Below are positions 10,335 to 22,812 of a DNA stretch of 64,000 nt, piece by piece. The DNA is from Anastrepha obliqua. Its lineage: Eukaryota; Arthropoda; Insecta; Diptera; Tephritidae. The DNA is taken from positions 30,278,001 to 30,342,000 of the forward strand of contig NC_072893.1 in NCBI RefSeq assembly GCF_027943255.1, written 5' to 3'. The notes under the pieces are model-generated. The model ran no database searches. It was not told where the DNA came from and saw only the letters and a program-made list of their open reading frames with translations. The position numbers were made by a program, and so were the translations under genes. Positions within the stretch are counted from its first letter, which is position 1. Each line of letters begins with the position of its first letter.

Positions 10335-12000
10335 GTAGTTACCAATTGTTATCGTCTATCTCATCTAACGGTATGCCCACGAAATAGGCTGTTTCGACGG
10401 GTTGGGTCCAAAGATAACCCCCAGGTGGTAAAGAGGGCCGCCATGGCATTTAGTGGCAGATTTATCGCCGTGAAAAAGCAAAAAACGCTGGTGAGATAAT
10501 GTTTCATTTTGCCACACAAACCAGCTATGTCATTGCCGGACACCATTATCGAACAATCACCAGCATAGGTGACCAATGAATCTTCCTTTGGTGGTTGAGG
10601 AAGCTTCGAAATGTAGAAGTTGAAAAGCAAGGTTGAAAGGCACTCCTTGTTCCACTGTTTTGAGCTTTGGTCTCGGAAGAGGGCAGACGATTGCGGCGCC
10701 CGTCTTCGATTTCGGCGAGAGGGTCGACTGATGGATAGATATTACTTAGTAGCGTTGAATGGCTGACTGTATCGAAAGTCTTCGACAGGTCTAACACTTT
10801 TAGGACAATCCTCTTGCAGGGGTGGTTTTGGTTTAGCCCACGAGTAGCCTGCGTATTTATGGCGGTTAGTGTAGTGGTGGTACTGTGCACTCTACGGAAG
10901 CTGAATGTTAATTTGTAGCTGGAGTCAGGTGTTTCGTAAAGAGCGGGAGTAAGCTGGCCTCAAGTGTCTTACTTATTGCGGAAAGGAGTGTTATTGGATG
11001 GTAAGACTCCACTTGATCAGCGGGTTTCCCAGGCTTCAGTAGTGGGACCACTCTCTCTATTTTCGACTTGTTAGAACGAGAGGGGCCAAGAACAAATTGA
11101 AGGCCCCTGTGAGAGAGATATGTTACTTCCGTCGGACACAAATTTTTCAATATCAGCTGTTGATACCGTTTGGTTAATAGTTTTGGAAGCTGTAGCTTTC
11201 CTGATGGCTACCTGCCTTTCATTGCTGGAGAAAGTAAGCGGTGTATAGTTATTCGGCAGTTTGTGTAGTCCCCTGGTATAACGACGCTTGAACCTGTCGA
11301 CCAAGCAATAAATTGCAATTTAAAAAATACCGGCTAAATCAGCTCGCGCATATCTTTGGGCCCGCCGAGGTATAGCGGCCAAAAGTGATTGCCACCCTGT
11401 CGTTGTGCATCATCGGGTTCCACATGAGCCTTACGGTGGACCAGAGCTTATTCACACCAGATGTAAAGTTGCACTTCTTCAAGTGCTCAGTCCATTTAGT
11501 CCACTTGTGTTGGATAACCAGTTGCCGAATCATTTTAAATTGAGATCCTTTATTGGTGGTCGCGTTCGTTTGTTGGAACAGCTGTTTCATATCGGTTGCA
11601 TGTTCCGGATCCTTCTAGATGGGATGAGGCGAGCAGGAGCAGCAATGATCAGCTTGCGGAATGTACGTTCGCCTACGGGCACATCAGTGGAAATGGGAAC
11701 AGCGGCAAAGGTATCCTTATTGAATTCTGCATTTAATATAGGAACGGAGGTACGTGGAAGTAAAATCGACGGGGTTTTCAATCGAGACGATAATGGATAA
11801 ATGGTCACATGCAAGAGATAGCATAGGTTGCCAAGTTATGCTATAAATCCGACCAGTGCTAGCAATTGTTAGGTCAGATGAGCTGCTTCTGTTATCCACC
11901 ATTCTGGGGGTGGCATCGTCGATTACCGTTGTCATGTCTGGCTGTCATTGGTGCATTCTCGAGAACGGAGTTTACAGTTTGATTGTCTACTCAGTTTAGC
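10335..12000 (-). pseudogene. Jockey-clade LINE fragment (endonuclease end to RT)
   Basis: Reading from high to low coordinates: the end of an endonuclease (ACDHLSIIVSIE-like, about 11840), a linker (KWTKWTEHLKKCNFTSGVNK, about 11500), an RT start (VVPLLKPGKPADQVESYHPI, about 11060), palm block KVLDLSKTFDTVSHSTLL (about 10790), and FNFYISKLPQPP...VTYAGDCSIMV at about 10620-10550 where the catalytic YADD is altered to YAGD. Several frameshifts are present. Its 3' end matches the copy at 60.4-61.5 kb. Confidence 0.82.
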
Positions 12001-12049
12001 TGTAATGTTGCGAGCTCACTCCGGATGAGGTGAATCGGAGTCGGTTGAG

Positions 12050-12372
12050 TGTGCCTCTTGGGTACTGACAAGGATGATAGATTTACCAGGTTTGGCCATT
12101 AACTATGATGGAAAACAAAATTGTACGAGCAACTTCGATGTTATAGGAGTACTCGGCAGCCGAATTCTACCAACACATTTTACACATATGAACCCACTCG
12201 TCCAATCAGTCGTTGTTTACACGGCAACGAAGTAGTTCGAACGAATACTGTGTTGGTTTTTTTCGCGTATCACCAACACAATCTCAATTTGTTTGTGAAC
12301 GTATCCCCTGTTTCGTCAGCCAATCAGCGGATTCCTTCAAATTCGCTGAGCGCCGGTTAACGGTCTGGGCTT
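12050..12372 (+). repeat. Further copy of the 9-10 kb repeat family
   Basis: It shares GATAGATTTACCAGGTTTGG, GAGCAACTTCG, TCGCGTATCACCAACACAAT and TCGCTGAGCGCCGGTTAACG with the cluster at 9.1-10.3 kb. Non-coding. Confidence 0.65.
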
Positions 12373-13400
12373 TTCACCGATAGGAATTCTTTCTTTGCTC
12401 ACTGCTACTCTCCAGCAAATAAAATTCATCAACATTTTTACTCCATATGTAATTTAGGTTTATTTTTTTGTATTTATTTATACGCTTGTTATTGTTTGTG
12501 GTATATAATGTATTAAATGTAATATTTAATTAATTATGTTTATGTATATATATATATATATATATTTATATATGTATATGTTGTTTTTAGTTTGCTTTTG
12601 TTTTTGTTTTTGCTCTTTGATAAGTAATTTACACGAAATGCTAACCATAAGATAATCTGCAAATTCTTATATTTTCTAATTACGATTATTACTTAACTTC
12701 ACTCTAATATTTATATGTTTGTATATGCATGTAAGTGTGGGTGTGTAGGAAAGTGCGGATGTGTAAGTGTTAATAATAATGGATGGGAGACCTTAAGTGA
12801 CAAGTAAATAAATTTACATACAAAATCAGCAGCATTTCGTCTGCTACAATTCACAAAATCCTACATCCGACATCGACAGTTATTTGCTGTACTCTTTCAA
12901 TGCGATCTCTCCTCCTATACCAGCTGGATATTTAGCCAAAAATCCTGGTAATATGTGTGTGAATGTATGTGTGCCCATACATATGTATATAATTTTTTTC
13001 TGTTGGAAAGACAGCTCCTTTTCGTTTGTTTTTCACTTTGTATACAGCTTGAGATGAGTTTCCTGATGTGCGGTATTTCTTATACTTTTTATTTTAAGTT
13101 ACTTATATAGATTTTTCCTCATTATTTGAATAATTTGTTTGATGCTATAATGCATTACATTTCTTGGTATTAAATTAATATTATTATTTTCTTTAATACA
13201 TACACATTTTTTAATGATATTATATGTATGTATGCGTATGGATTTGTGTAGCAAATATTTATTTTAACTTTTCTAATATTTTCATTTGCATTACTTAGCG
13301 AACACTCATGCACGTATGTAGGTGCGTATGTATGTACATGTCTGTATACGCTTTGAAGGCAGTACAAAAGAGTACAAAAGAGCAAAATGCGGAAAAGTTA
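12373..13400. other. AT-rich intergenic DNA
   Basis: Contains a TA microsatellite at about 12545-12572 and TATG-rich stretches near 13220 and 13315-13340. I see no gene. Confidence 0.6.
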
Positions 13401-14400
13401 TAATAATTAAGTAAATTAAGAAAATATAAAAAATGAACATTAAATAAAACTCAAATAAAATATAAAAATAAAAAAAGTAAAAAAATAAAATTAAAATTAA
13501 ATAAATTATGATATAAGATAAAAAGAAAATTAAGTAAAATTAAAGGAAAAAATTAAAAAGAAAATTAAATGGGATTATAATAAGAAAACAAAAATTGATT
13601 TTGAAATAAAATAAAAAATAAACCAAAATAAAATAAAAATAAAAATAAAAAAAAGTGAAAAAAAGTGAAAAAATGAAATAAAATATAACAAAAATGAAAA
13701 TAAAACTGAAATAAACTAAAATAAAGTAAAATAAAAGAAAATTAAATGAGATTATAATAACAAAACAAAAATTATTTTTAAAATAAATAACAAATAAACT
13801 AAAATAAAATATAAAAAAATTAAATAAAAAATAATACTAAATGAAATAAAATAAAAAATAAAACTAAAATAAAATGAAATAAAATAAAGAATGAAATAAG
13901 ATCAAATAAAATAATAAAAAATAAATTAAGAAATAAAATAAAGTAAAAAGAGTATCTAAAAAAGGGGGAAAAAATAATAGAATAAAGTAAAATAAAATTA
14001 AAATGAAAATGCAACTGAAATAAAATAAATTTTGAAATAAGATTAAAAAAATGAAATAAAGTACAATAAAAAAATTAAAAAAATGAATTAAAGTAAAAAA
14101 TGAAAATAAAACTTAAATGAACCAAAATAAAGTATAACAAAAGAAAAATTAAATGAGGTTACAATAAGAAAAAAAATTATTTTAAAACGAAATAAAAAAT
14201 TAAAAATAAACTAAAAAAATTAAATAAAAAGTAACATTAAATGAAATAAGGTGAAATAAAATAAAAAAATAAAGCTAAAATAAAACGAAATAAAATTAAG
14301 AATGAAGTAAGATCAAATAGAATAATAAAAAAATAAATTAAAAAATAGGATAAAACAAATTAAAATAAAATAAAATAAAGCAAAATAATAGTTTGAAGAT
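13400..14400 (+). repeat. A-rich low-complexity block with ~405 bp repeat units
   Basis: Almost pure AAATA/AAAAT-type DNA, with very little G or C. Longer matching segments recur at an offset of about 405 bp: 13820-13955 with 14223-14355, and 13707-13790 with 14112-14200. A shorter offset of about 177 bp occurs between 13560 and 13737. This points to tandem duplication of larger units within the simple repeat. Confidence 0.75.
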
Positions 14401-15283
14401 TTTTTAATAAAAAAATTTGAGAAGACTGTTGAAATATATAACAATAAAACCTGAAAGTTTCGTTTCAATCGAACATTTCTTTCCTTCCAAAAAAAAATCC
14501 ACGAAAAAATCGATTTTTTGAAGCCTCTAAAGCAGGCTCCCCCTTAAGCATTAGCAACCGTGTGGGCGTAGAACTTGGACTACGCTCCACACTTGGACTA
14601 CGAGCACAATCCCTTGAAAATTTTATCCAGGATGTGTAATCTCCGGCAATAGCCGAGATGGATCCAAAGCACCACTTTCGCTTCGTTATCTCTTAGAGCA
14701 GCTCGATTGGAGCTTGAGTGAAAATTATTTAATCTCTGTTAATACATAAAAATGACCCATTGTTTTTGAATGATGGGATTACATGCCAAGTGCAACCGCT
14801 TCTTATTTACGGACCTTTTGTAGATTGAAATTGGAACAAAAGCTGATCGCTTACATATGTAGTTTGTCAAAAAATCGGTGATATCCGCTGTTTTTGCTCT
14901 GTCAATTTAGCGCTTTGGAGGTATCTTGAAGTACAGCGTACTCTCTCCTAACGGACACCTCCCATAAAAGGACAGTTTTTTCAGTACTAAACAATTCTTA
15001 AGGTTTTGGAAAATTTGTCACTCTTGACCGAAAAACCCTCTCATAACAGGACGCGGACACTTGTTTTCCACCTCAAAGGTATTTTAAATTCCCCATAATC
15101 GGACAACCTAAACATTGTTTTTACGTTTACTCTCTATCACATGCATACAGCTGTTGCTTATTCAATATAGAGGGCAATCCCTTAAACACGAAGAACTTGT
15201 TTTTAATGCAGTAAAAACATAAATATGTGTTTACATACATACATATACACGTAGTTTCTTATTGTATGCAGACGTGAATCGTA

Positions 15284-15547
15284 ATGACTAAAGCAGTGTT
15301 GAGTTTAAAAGACAAAGTTAATGTCATTGAAATTCGTAAAAACGAAAAACTTAGTGAACGCAAGTTGGCAAAGAAATGTAAGATCAGCAAAATTCAAGCT
15401 GCTTGCATCATCAAAACCAAAGACCAAATTTTACGTTTGTGGAACACTGATGTCAATCCGGAGAGAAAACGGAGTCTGCTAGAGCCCAAAAGTTTTAAGG
15501 GGATCCGGTGGCCTAAATCGATTTTTTTCAATATTTCGAAAGTATAG
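15284..15547 (+). pseudogene. Pogo/Tigger transposase N-terminal fragment
   Basis: This 87-residue frame keeps the DNA-binding helix-turn-helix of pogo-family transposases, with KDKVNVIEIRKN and SERKLAKKCKISKIQ, and an LRLWN-like region after it. The frame leaves homology near 15500 and then stops. It is an isolated fragment without a catalytic domain. Confidence 0.7.
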
Positions 15548-15926
15548 TATTTTAAGCATATTCTGTGAAATTTTCATGCGGAAATTCTCATAATTATAGC
15601 TTCTATAGCCCAAAAAATAGGTAGAGAGCGTTCCGCGCGTTCCGCGCGCTCCTGTACTTCAAACTTTAAACTCGTTTTTCTCGAAACGACTTTTTTCAGG
15701 CTCGAGCTGTCAAAAAAAAAACTATTCAACCGAATCATCTGAAATTGTAATATGTATTTGTATTTTTTGATTAAAAAACTGAAGAAAAAAAAGAAGAAGA
15801 AAATCGCTTTTTAGGGTGTCAAATTAAAAACCGCACCATTTTGTAAACATTTTTTTTATTCTAGTACGGGACATAGCTACAGTCACACTGATTAATAATT
15901 TTTTTGGTTTTTGTTTTTCAGATAAA

Positions 15927-16672
15927 TAACGGGTGATTTTTTAGCTATTATCTTTTTAAACAGTTGGTTTAAACAGCTGACGTACGTTTCGTGTTTTGTT
16001 TCACTGTCAAACATCTTCAGTTTGGTCTATAATTTCACCATGAATCGTCTTACAAACGAACAATGCTTGCAAATTATTGAATTTTATTATAAAAATGCGT
16101 ATTCTGTTCTGTTCTGTTAAGAAAGTTTAAAGTCGAAAAATTGTGTTCAGCGACGAAGCTCATTTTTGGATCAACGGGTACGTAAATAAGCAGAATTTTC
16201 GATTTTGGAGTGAAGATCAGCCAGAAGAATTGCAAGAGCTACCAATGTATCCAGAAAAGGTCACACTTTGGTGCGGTTTATGGGCTAGAGGTATCGTTGG
16301 ACCGTACTTCTTCAAAGATGTTGCGAATCGTAACGTAACTGTGAATGGTGAGCGTTACCGTGAAATAATATCCAACTTTTTTTTTGCCCAAAATACAAGA
16401 GCTTGACTTGCATGACATATGGTTTCAGCAAATGCTTTAAAGCATTTATTTGTAAGATACCGGCCGAAACATTGGAAAGAGTATGCCAAAATTGGACTAA
16501 GCGAATGGACCATTTGAAGCGCAGTCGCGGTCAAAATTTGCATGAAATAATCTTCAAACATTAAATTACATGGACTTCACTATCGATTTAAATAAAAATT
16601 TCATGCATTTTTCTGAATTTTACGTGGGTGTTTTTTTGAAAAACTTTCCTATAGCTCTTAAAAAATCACTAT
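15927..16672 (+). mobile_element. Deleted mariner inside the pogo element
   Basis: The left end GGGTGATTTTTTAG pairs with the complement of CTTAAAAAATCAC at the right, beside TA. Transposase remnants on the plus strand start MNRLTNEQCLQIIEFYYKN at 16040. After a deletion they continue with FSDEAHFWINGYVNKQNFRFW (first catalytic Asp) and LWCGLWARGIVGPYFF (16146-16406), then a tail WTKRMDHLKRSRG near 16490. About 743 bp in all, not functional. Confidence 0.85.
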
Positions 16673-16882
16673 ATTAGATGTTGTTTATTTCATACACAAA
16701 GCGTGGGAGCAAATGAGTCCACAGACCATACAAAATTGTTTCATTGAAGCTGGGTTTGGGCAAACAGATATGCCCAATAACGATAGAGGTTAGACCGCAG
16801 AAGATGAACTTCAACTATCAGCACTTGCTCAGTTCTCCAACGTTATTAATCGAGAGTACTGCTAAGGAGAGAGTATACTGTA

Positions 16883-19058
16883 TTAATAAACCTATATTTA
16901 ACGTATGGAACGAATTTAGCTGCTTATGAGAGCCGCTCATGAGACAGAGAGCCTGACACTGTAACGAGGCTTTAAAAAATTTACCTCACAAAATGAGCTA
17001 CTCTAAAGCGAAACGAAGCAGTCACCAGAATGGAATTGTATAAATAATGGAAATATGGAAAAATATATATATATATGCCCTTTCGTACTTAGAAAATGCG
17101 ATTGCTTGCTCAATTTATATTTATAGCGCAACTTGTATTTGGACCACCCTTTGCTAAAGCAAATAAATTTTGATGAAATGCACTCAGTTGATTTTGAAAA
17201 TCCAATTGTTGCCAACTGTTTTGTAGTATTGAATGATTTTTTTTGTTTTTTTCTCTTGCTATTCTGTGTTTGATGTTTGTACTTGTAATCTTACGCTAAT
17301 CATGCTTATACAGGGTGTAAAAATAGCGACTAATTTGCTTTTTATTGTTGCTTTGTTGATTAATTTTTTTCTCTCTCATTTCTTTTCCGTTATTTTTGTT
17401 CTTTATGATTTATGATTATTTTAGATTATTTTAAAAATGCTCAGTGATTTTTACAGGCAAGCTGCGGCTGCTTAGCAATTTTTTTAGCGATAATATTAAC
17501 AAAATGGTTTGCATGCGTATCCATTTTTTTGTTCAAATTTCTATTGAATATTTTAATTATCAAATATTTTTGGGTGTTTTACATTACGTTTCGCATATAA
17601 AAACATTTGATAATGTCTGCTAAATAGTTTAAGGTGTAGCGTTGGCCTTTACTAAGTATTTTTTTTTTTTTTATTTGTGTTTATGTATATACTTATGTTT
17701 TTTATGTGGTTACATGTGTATGTATGATACAAAGATATTTTTTTATTATTATTTTTCTTTTCACTTTACTTCCTATGCTTACTTCGCTAGAGAAAATAAA
17801 CATTTTATATTTACTTTTTACTTTAAACATTGGCACATAGTATTTTATTTGATTTTTTATTTTTAATTTTTAATTTATTATTTTTTTTTTTATTTGCAAA
17901 CTAACTCGATTACTTGTCTAGAGTAAACTTTTACATTTTCACTTCACTTTAAACTTCAGTTTCAGTTAATATAGTTTTCTAATGATAATACCACAAAGGG
18001 AAAGGAACAAACACATTTATTAGTAGCTGATACATACATACACTAACACATATGCAATGTGCAAAAAAAAAACAAAAACAGTAAATATGCAATGCAAATA
18101 CGTTCGACAGTTAGGGATAAAGACTTCATTTTAGTTTTCTTCTTTTTTTTGGTTTTTGGTATCCTCAGGTTTGCTCAAACGTCAAAGTGGCAGAGGAACT
18201 ACCGAAATTAAATTCATAAATTTATGATGCCACAAAATTAAGCACACCGTATTAGTGTTAAAATAGATGCAGTTGTATATACATATACTTATATATATAC
18301 AAAAAATATATATTATATATGCATTAAATTTTCTGCAGTAGTGTTTTCATTATATGCGTCTATGTATACCCACCTTTATTTTACATTATATTTGTTGTTC
18401 TACAGCTGCTGCCTATATCTTCATTTCTTAAGATTTCACTTCATGCCGTTTCACGCTTCAATTTCCTTAAAATCCATTTACACTTTTTACGACTTTTCAT
18501 TTCTTTCTACTTCACAAAGCTTTCTTTTTGACATTTTTTACTATACAAAGGCTTTACGACGCTCGTGTCTTAAATTTAGTTGGCCAACGAGTGGCGAAAC
18601 CAATAGCATCATTTCGTGTCGGAAAATGATGGGTTTTTACTGCTCTAAGTACAATCAACAGCATGAGATAATGTGAAAAAACGAAACGATTTCAGCACAA
18701 TTGTAAAGTGAGAATAGCGAATCGAAGCCTGGAGTACTGACCTTAAAATTCAAATTCAGAAGTGGAATAGAGAAAAATAATGAAAGTTGGTCTACGAATT
18801 CGCAATATCAAAGCAAGTGTTGGGTGCATAAGCGGAAAGCGAATAAGTTTTGCCTTATACTGGCACCGTAGAGTACTCAAATATTGAAAAATTAGAAAAA
18901 AATGCAAGACAACCAACCGACAAGTGTAAAAAGTTCTGTATAAGCAGACACCCACAGTGCTCGAAAGACAGAGCAGTGCATATTTGAGGGTATCAAAACG
19001 GCGCTTTAGTGCTTTTGAGGAGTGCCAGACCGGCACTTCAACCATTTCACATTACCAA
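16883..19058. other. AT-rich intergenic DNA, no gene recognised
   Basis: T-rich stretches (17230-17420 and 17640-17930) and TATA microsatellites (18280-18330). The short ORFs here are low-complexity F/Y/L-rich and not credible. Confidence 0.6.
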
Positions 19059-21232
19059 CATATTTGAGGTCCAACTTCTCCTTGCCTCGCTGATGGATAA
19101 ATTCGGTAAATCAAGTTGCAACAGCACTAACAGCGCCGAAATGAACTCAAAAGGCAACTCAACAGCGATGGCTCGCTTCCGCCAGCCTACAGAGCGGCGG
19201 CGAAGCAAGTAAAGAAATCGGCCCGAAACGATAAGCGAAAGTTCATTGAAGATCTTACTAGCAATGCCGAAGCGGCAGCCGGAGCAAATAATATGAAACA
19301 GCTGCACCGCATAGTTGGCCGCCTAACCAACCAGCAGAGTAGTAGTAGACAGGGAGCTTTGGAGACGGTTTCGTCGCGAAATTAGAGTATTGGGGTTCCT
19401 TTAGGAACCTGTGGTCTACTCCTGGAAATATGGGCCTCGAGTAAACTCAGCGCGCACCGGGCGCTAGTGCGCAAACGTGCAAGGTCGCAAGATCTTTCTG
19501 GCCACGGGTAGATCGGGGATGCTCGAGGGAACTCCTAAGGCTAACAAAGACCCAGCTTTCGAATTTGATGGGTATCCTTACCGGACATTGTCCGTTAGGT
19601 GTTCATGCGGTGCGACTTGGGATTGCCTCAAGTCCGTTCTACGCAAGCTGTCTTGAGGACGAGGTGGAATCATCTCAACACCTTCTTCTCAGCTGCCCTG
19701 CTCTCGTCTGGGCTCTCCTTTTTTCGCCACGCGTGCGGATATAGCGGGTCTAAATATCACAAATTTGGTGAAGTTCATCAGTAGCTTGTTGCGGCTAATT
19801 ACGAATGCAAATCAGCCACCGTCGGCGTCGTCATAAAATGCATGGTCATCATCGTCTCTAATCCCAAGGCTCCTTCTTCCTTCCCTTCTTTTTTCTCCTC
19901 TCCTCTGTATGGCATCACAATGGACGAATTTTCAATATTTGTCCAAGTTTGCCCTAAGCTAGGGCAGCCATTTAACCTAACCTAACATAGTAGTAACCAA
20001 CCAAACAATCAGAGATCTGATTCGTGCTTTACTAACCTCCAATAATGACCAGATGCGTAGATGGAAAGAACACTTGGAAACAATTAACAACATCGCTCTT
20101 AGCAGCGAAACTAGCTTCGAAGTGGGAAGCAACCCCAACCAGCAGCAAAATAACAACATCCTGCCCTAGTCTAACGGAGATCCAGGATGCAATCAAGAAG
20201 CTGAAGCTCAACAAGGTCGCCTGCGAAGATGGCATACAGCCAGAACTACTGATCGCCGACTTGCAAATTTCACCTCAAATTCTGAATCCCCACATCACCG
20301 ACGTCTGGGACAATGACGAGCTGCCTCCTGGACAAACCCATCATCGTGAAGCTGCTTAAGAAAGGCGATTTTGCGTGACTGCGGCAACTGGCGAAGAATA
20401 ATCCTGCTCAACGCAAACTACAAAATCCTAGCCACGATCATACAAAGCAAACTCCAATGTATCAAACGCTTCTTAAGCGATGAACAAGCTGGATTTCACG
20501 CTCATGGAAGCTGTGTTGATCAAGCCAACTCTCTTCGAATCATAGTAGAATAATGAGTTGAGTGGCGCTTCTCGCCTTACATGCTGTTCGTCGATTTCAA
20601 GGAGACATTCGACACAATAAAATGAGATTCTATATGGATGGCGTTGAGTAGAAATAGGATTCCTCCTAAGATAATCCGTCTTATCTGAGCGCTTTACGAG
20701 AACTCCGAACTGGCAGTGCCCCACAACGGCAACATCAGCGATCCATTCACCAACAATGGAGGCGTGAGGCAAGGTTGTTCCCTGTCGGGTATCCGGTTGA
20801 ATCTGTCGAAAGCTTCTGCTACCTCCGCTGCACTATCACGGCAGATGGCGGAGCAGATGAAGAGGTCAACTGCTAAACTAAGCAAGGGCGATGTTCGCGT
20901 GAGTTCGCAAATCTCGAGGCGCACTAAGCTGCGAATATTCAGCTCATGTATGAAGTCTGTATTGTTGTACGGAAGTGAAACATGGCTGGTCTCTAACACC
21001 ATCACACAGAGGCTACAATCTTCCACCAACAAATGCCTCCGCACCATCTGTAGAATATTTTGGCCGAACAGCGTCAGTAACGACACGCTGTGGAGATTAA
21101 CGAACGAGGAGCCCCTCCTATGGCAAATCAAACGCAGAAAGTGGCGATGGATAGGACTAGCAAGAGTCGAATCATATGGGACGGTGCAAAAACAACAGAA
21201 CCGTGGCAATTGAGCAGTGATAGCCATCATGT
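19059..21232 (+). pseudogene. Non-LTR retrotransposon, linker plus RT, interrupted
   Basis: Linker residues such as KSARNDKRKFIEDLTSNAEA occur at about 19220-19270 and continue after an insertion with RWKEHLETINNI at about 20060. RT pieces follow: EIQDAIKKLKLNKVACEDGIQPELL (20175-20255), DCGNWRRIILLNANYKILA (20370), FVDFKETFDTI (20590), GGVRQGCSLS (20760). A deletion then removes the YADD region. The C-terminal KLRIFSSCMKSVLLYGSETW and KRRKWRWIGLAR blocks close it. Many stops and a large internal deletion are present. Confidence 0.83.
19381..19988 (+). mobile_element. Second LINE 3' end nested in the first
   Basis: A 5'-truncated fragment with LRLTKTQLSNLMGILTGHCP, then SCLEDEVESSQHLLLSCPAL (the cysteine motif that ends RNase H-type LINEs), a short 3' UTR and a CTAACCTAAC tail at 19974-19985. 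The same family appears on the minus strand at 36.1-36.9 kb. Confidence 0.78.
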
Positions 21233-21785
21233 TTTGGAAATATCCAGTGGAGAAAAACGTATGCGATGAGAACTGAGATGAGAAATGGAATTATGAGTAA
21301 CGAAGCTGAACCAATTTTTCACATGGAAGACGACGCTTGAAAGAAAAGGCCTTTCGATGCTTCATTAATGCAGGGATATATAAACTTGGTTGGCTATTGT
21401 TTTCTGATATCGTTGGAAATCGAAAAACTGCTGTAAAAAAGTCCTTATATCTTTGGAAATCAAGTGGAGTTCTTCATTTAATTTCAATTTCTGAATGAAT
21501 GAACTCAAAGAAAAATGCCTAAAGGGCTCAAGAGCTTTCAGAAGGAAACTCTCCTGTCAGATTTCTAGTAATAAGTAATTTTTCGGAATCAGAATTCAGT
21601 CGATTGTATTTAGAAGTAAGGACTCAATCAAAGAAGAGTTCCATCTCGCATCTCTTTTGATTCCCAACAATGAAAAAATATATTCATATTGTATACCTAA
21701 ATTCTTTGTGCTTCAAATTCCACTAGTTCTCTTTGAATGACATAAAACAAAGTTTTTCTGTGACCACTTTCTCTTACTCTCGCTT
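21233..21785 (-). other. Probable 3' UTR and flank of the PRDM gene
   Basis: Lies directly downstream of the zinc-finger gene's stop. No canonical AATAAA was found on the minus strand here; one ATTAAA-type variant is near 21475. There is no coding content. Confidence 0.45.
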
Positions 21786-22812
21786 TTAATAGTACGCTGG
21801 GAAAGGATGATAATTGGAGGGATTGGAAGCATGATGATTTGCCGATGGCAATACTGGTGGCCGTACACTGGGATGATAATTGCCCGAGGCTACTTGATGA
21901 TAAGCACCAAAACTTCGCGCCATATGCCTATTCTGCGCCGTCTCGCCAAGAAGTCGTGACTGATCGGTGCCCAATAGTCGATTGTTTTGCTCCATCAACA
22001 GATGTGCGGTGGGATCGACGAGTAGGCGATGCTGATCCGCAGCCACATTGGAGGCTGCCAATATGCGATGCTGTTCTACTGTGGACAATAGACGATGATG
22101 TTCGAGGCTTTCGCGACTCTGATGTTGCATTTGTGAGGAAAGGAAAGATCGATTATTGCCAACGGACATATTGGTGTTCGGCGTTAAATCCAACGAAGCC
22201 ATGCGTAGCATATCGTGATGTGGATGGTTGTAGGGTAATTGCGGCGGTGATGGCACCACATAATTAGCTGTGCGACTCAAGTCTACCGAAGTGGTCTGAT
22301 CGTGATCCTGCTCGCCAAGTTGATCGGGAAGCATGTTATGCATGGCGGATTGATGTTGTTGCATGACAAGCTGACTGGAGTGCTCCTGTTGCTGTTGGTG
22401 TTGTGCAGCTACAGCTGCAGCGGCCGCCACTGCCGAACTATGGTGTTGTTGTTGCTGTGTTTGTGCCTGTTGCGTTTGTTGTTCACGCTCGGAGAGTATG
22501 TCGTAGATGTGATGATGGTAACGTCCGATGCCGGGTATGTTTGAGCTTGCGCTACCGGGCAGTTGGAAGTTGTGATGGTAATTTGAAGCGCTAACACTGG
22601 AGCGTGACATGTCGAGCCCTTGCAAATCGGATAGATCGTTAGCGGTGGGTGCGGATGTGGTGTTGCTATTGGCGCTGCGATAGTCGGCTGGCGAGTCGAG
22701 CTCTTGGCTATTGTACTTGAGATTCGCGGCGTTAGCGGCCATACTCTCGTACTTTGTGTACATGAGATCCATTTGCGACTGGGAAAATTTCATACGCATG
22801 TCTTGACCCGAG
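21786..22812 (-). CDS. PRDM gene exon 7 (Q/H-rich C-terminus)
   Basis: Acceptor CACAG after 22813; exon 6/7 join gives PQNSSGQDMRMKFSQSQMD. It contains polyQ stretches (about 22390-22480 in DNA), polyA, H-rich segments and a repeated HR(L/I)L motif, ending NPSNYHPFPAYY and TAA at 21788-21786. Confidence 0.88.

Larger units (their letters stand above)
14934..16880 (+). mobile_element. Pogo/Tigger-like DNA transposon, decayed
   Basis: Ends are CAGCGTACTCTCTCCTAA at the left and the complement of CAGTATACTCTCTCCTTA at the right, flanked by TA (14932-14933 and 16881-16882). The plus strand at 15284 encodes a CENP-B/pogo-type helix-turn-helix start (LSLKDKVNVIEIRKNEK...SERKLAKKCKIS). A C-terminal scrap at about 16705 reads SPQTIQNCFIEAGF, also typical of Tigger transposases. 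GGACA motifs repeat behind the left end. Most of the catalytic part is missing. A mariner copy sits between the two coding pieces. Confidence 0.8.

Noticed and set aside
13820..14014. 64-codon Phe/Leu/Ile-rich minus-strand ORF resembling a membrane peptide
   Set aside because: It arises from the A-rich simple repeat read on the other strand.
19974..19985. Telomere-like CCTAA repeats (also 36093-36106 and 33070)
   Set aside because: Only two or three units, each at the 3' end of a LINE remnant; not a telomere.
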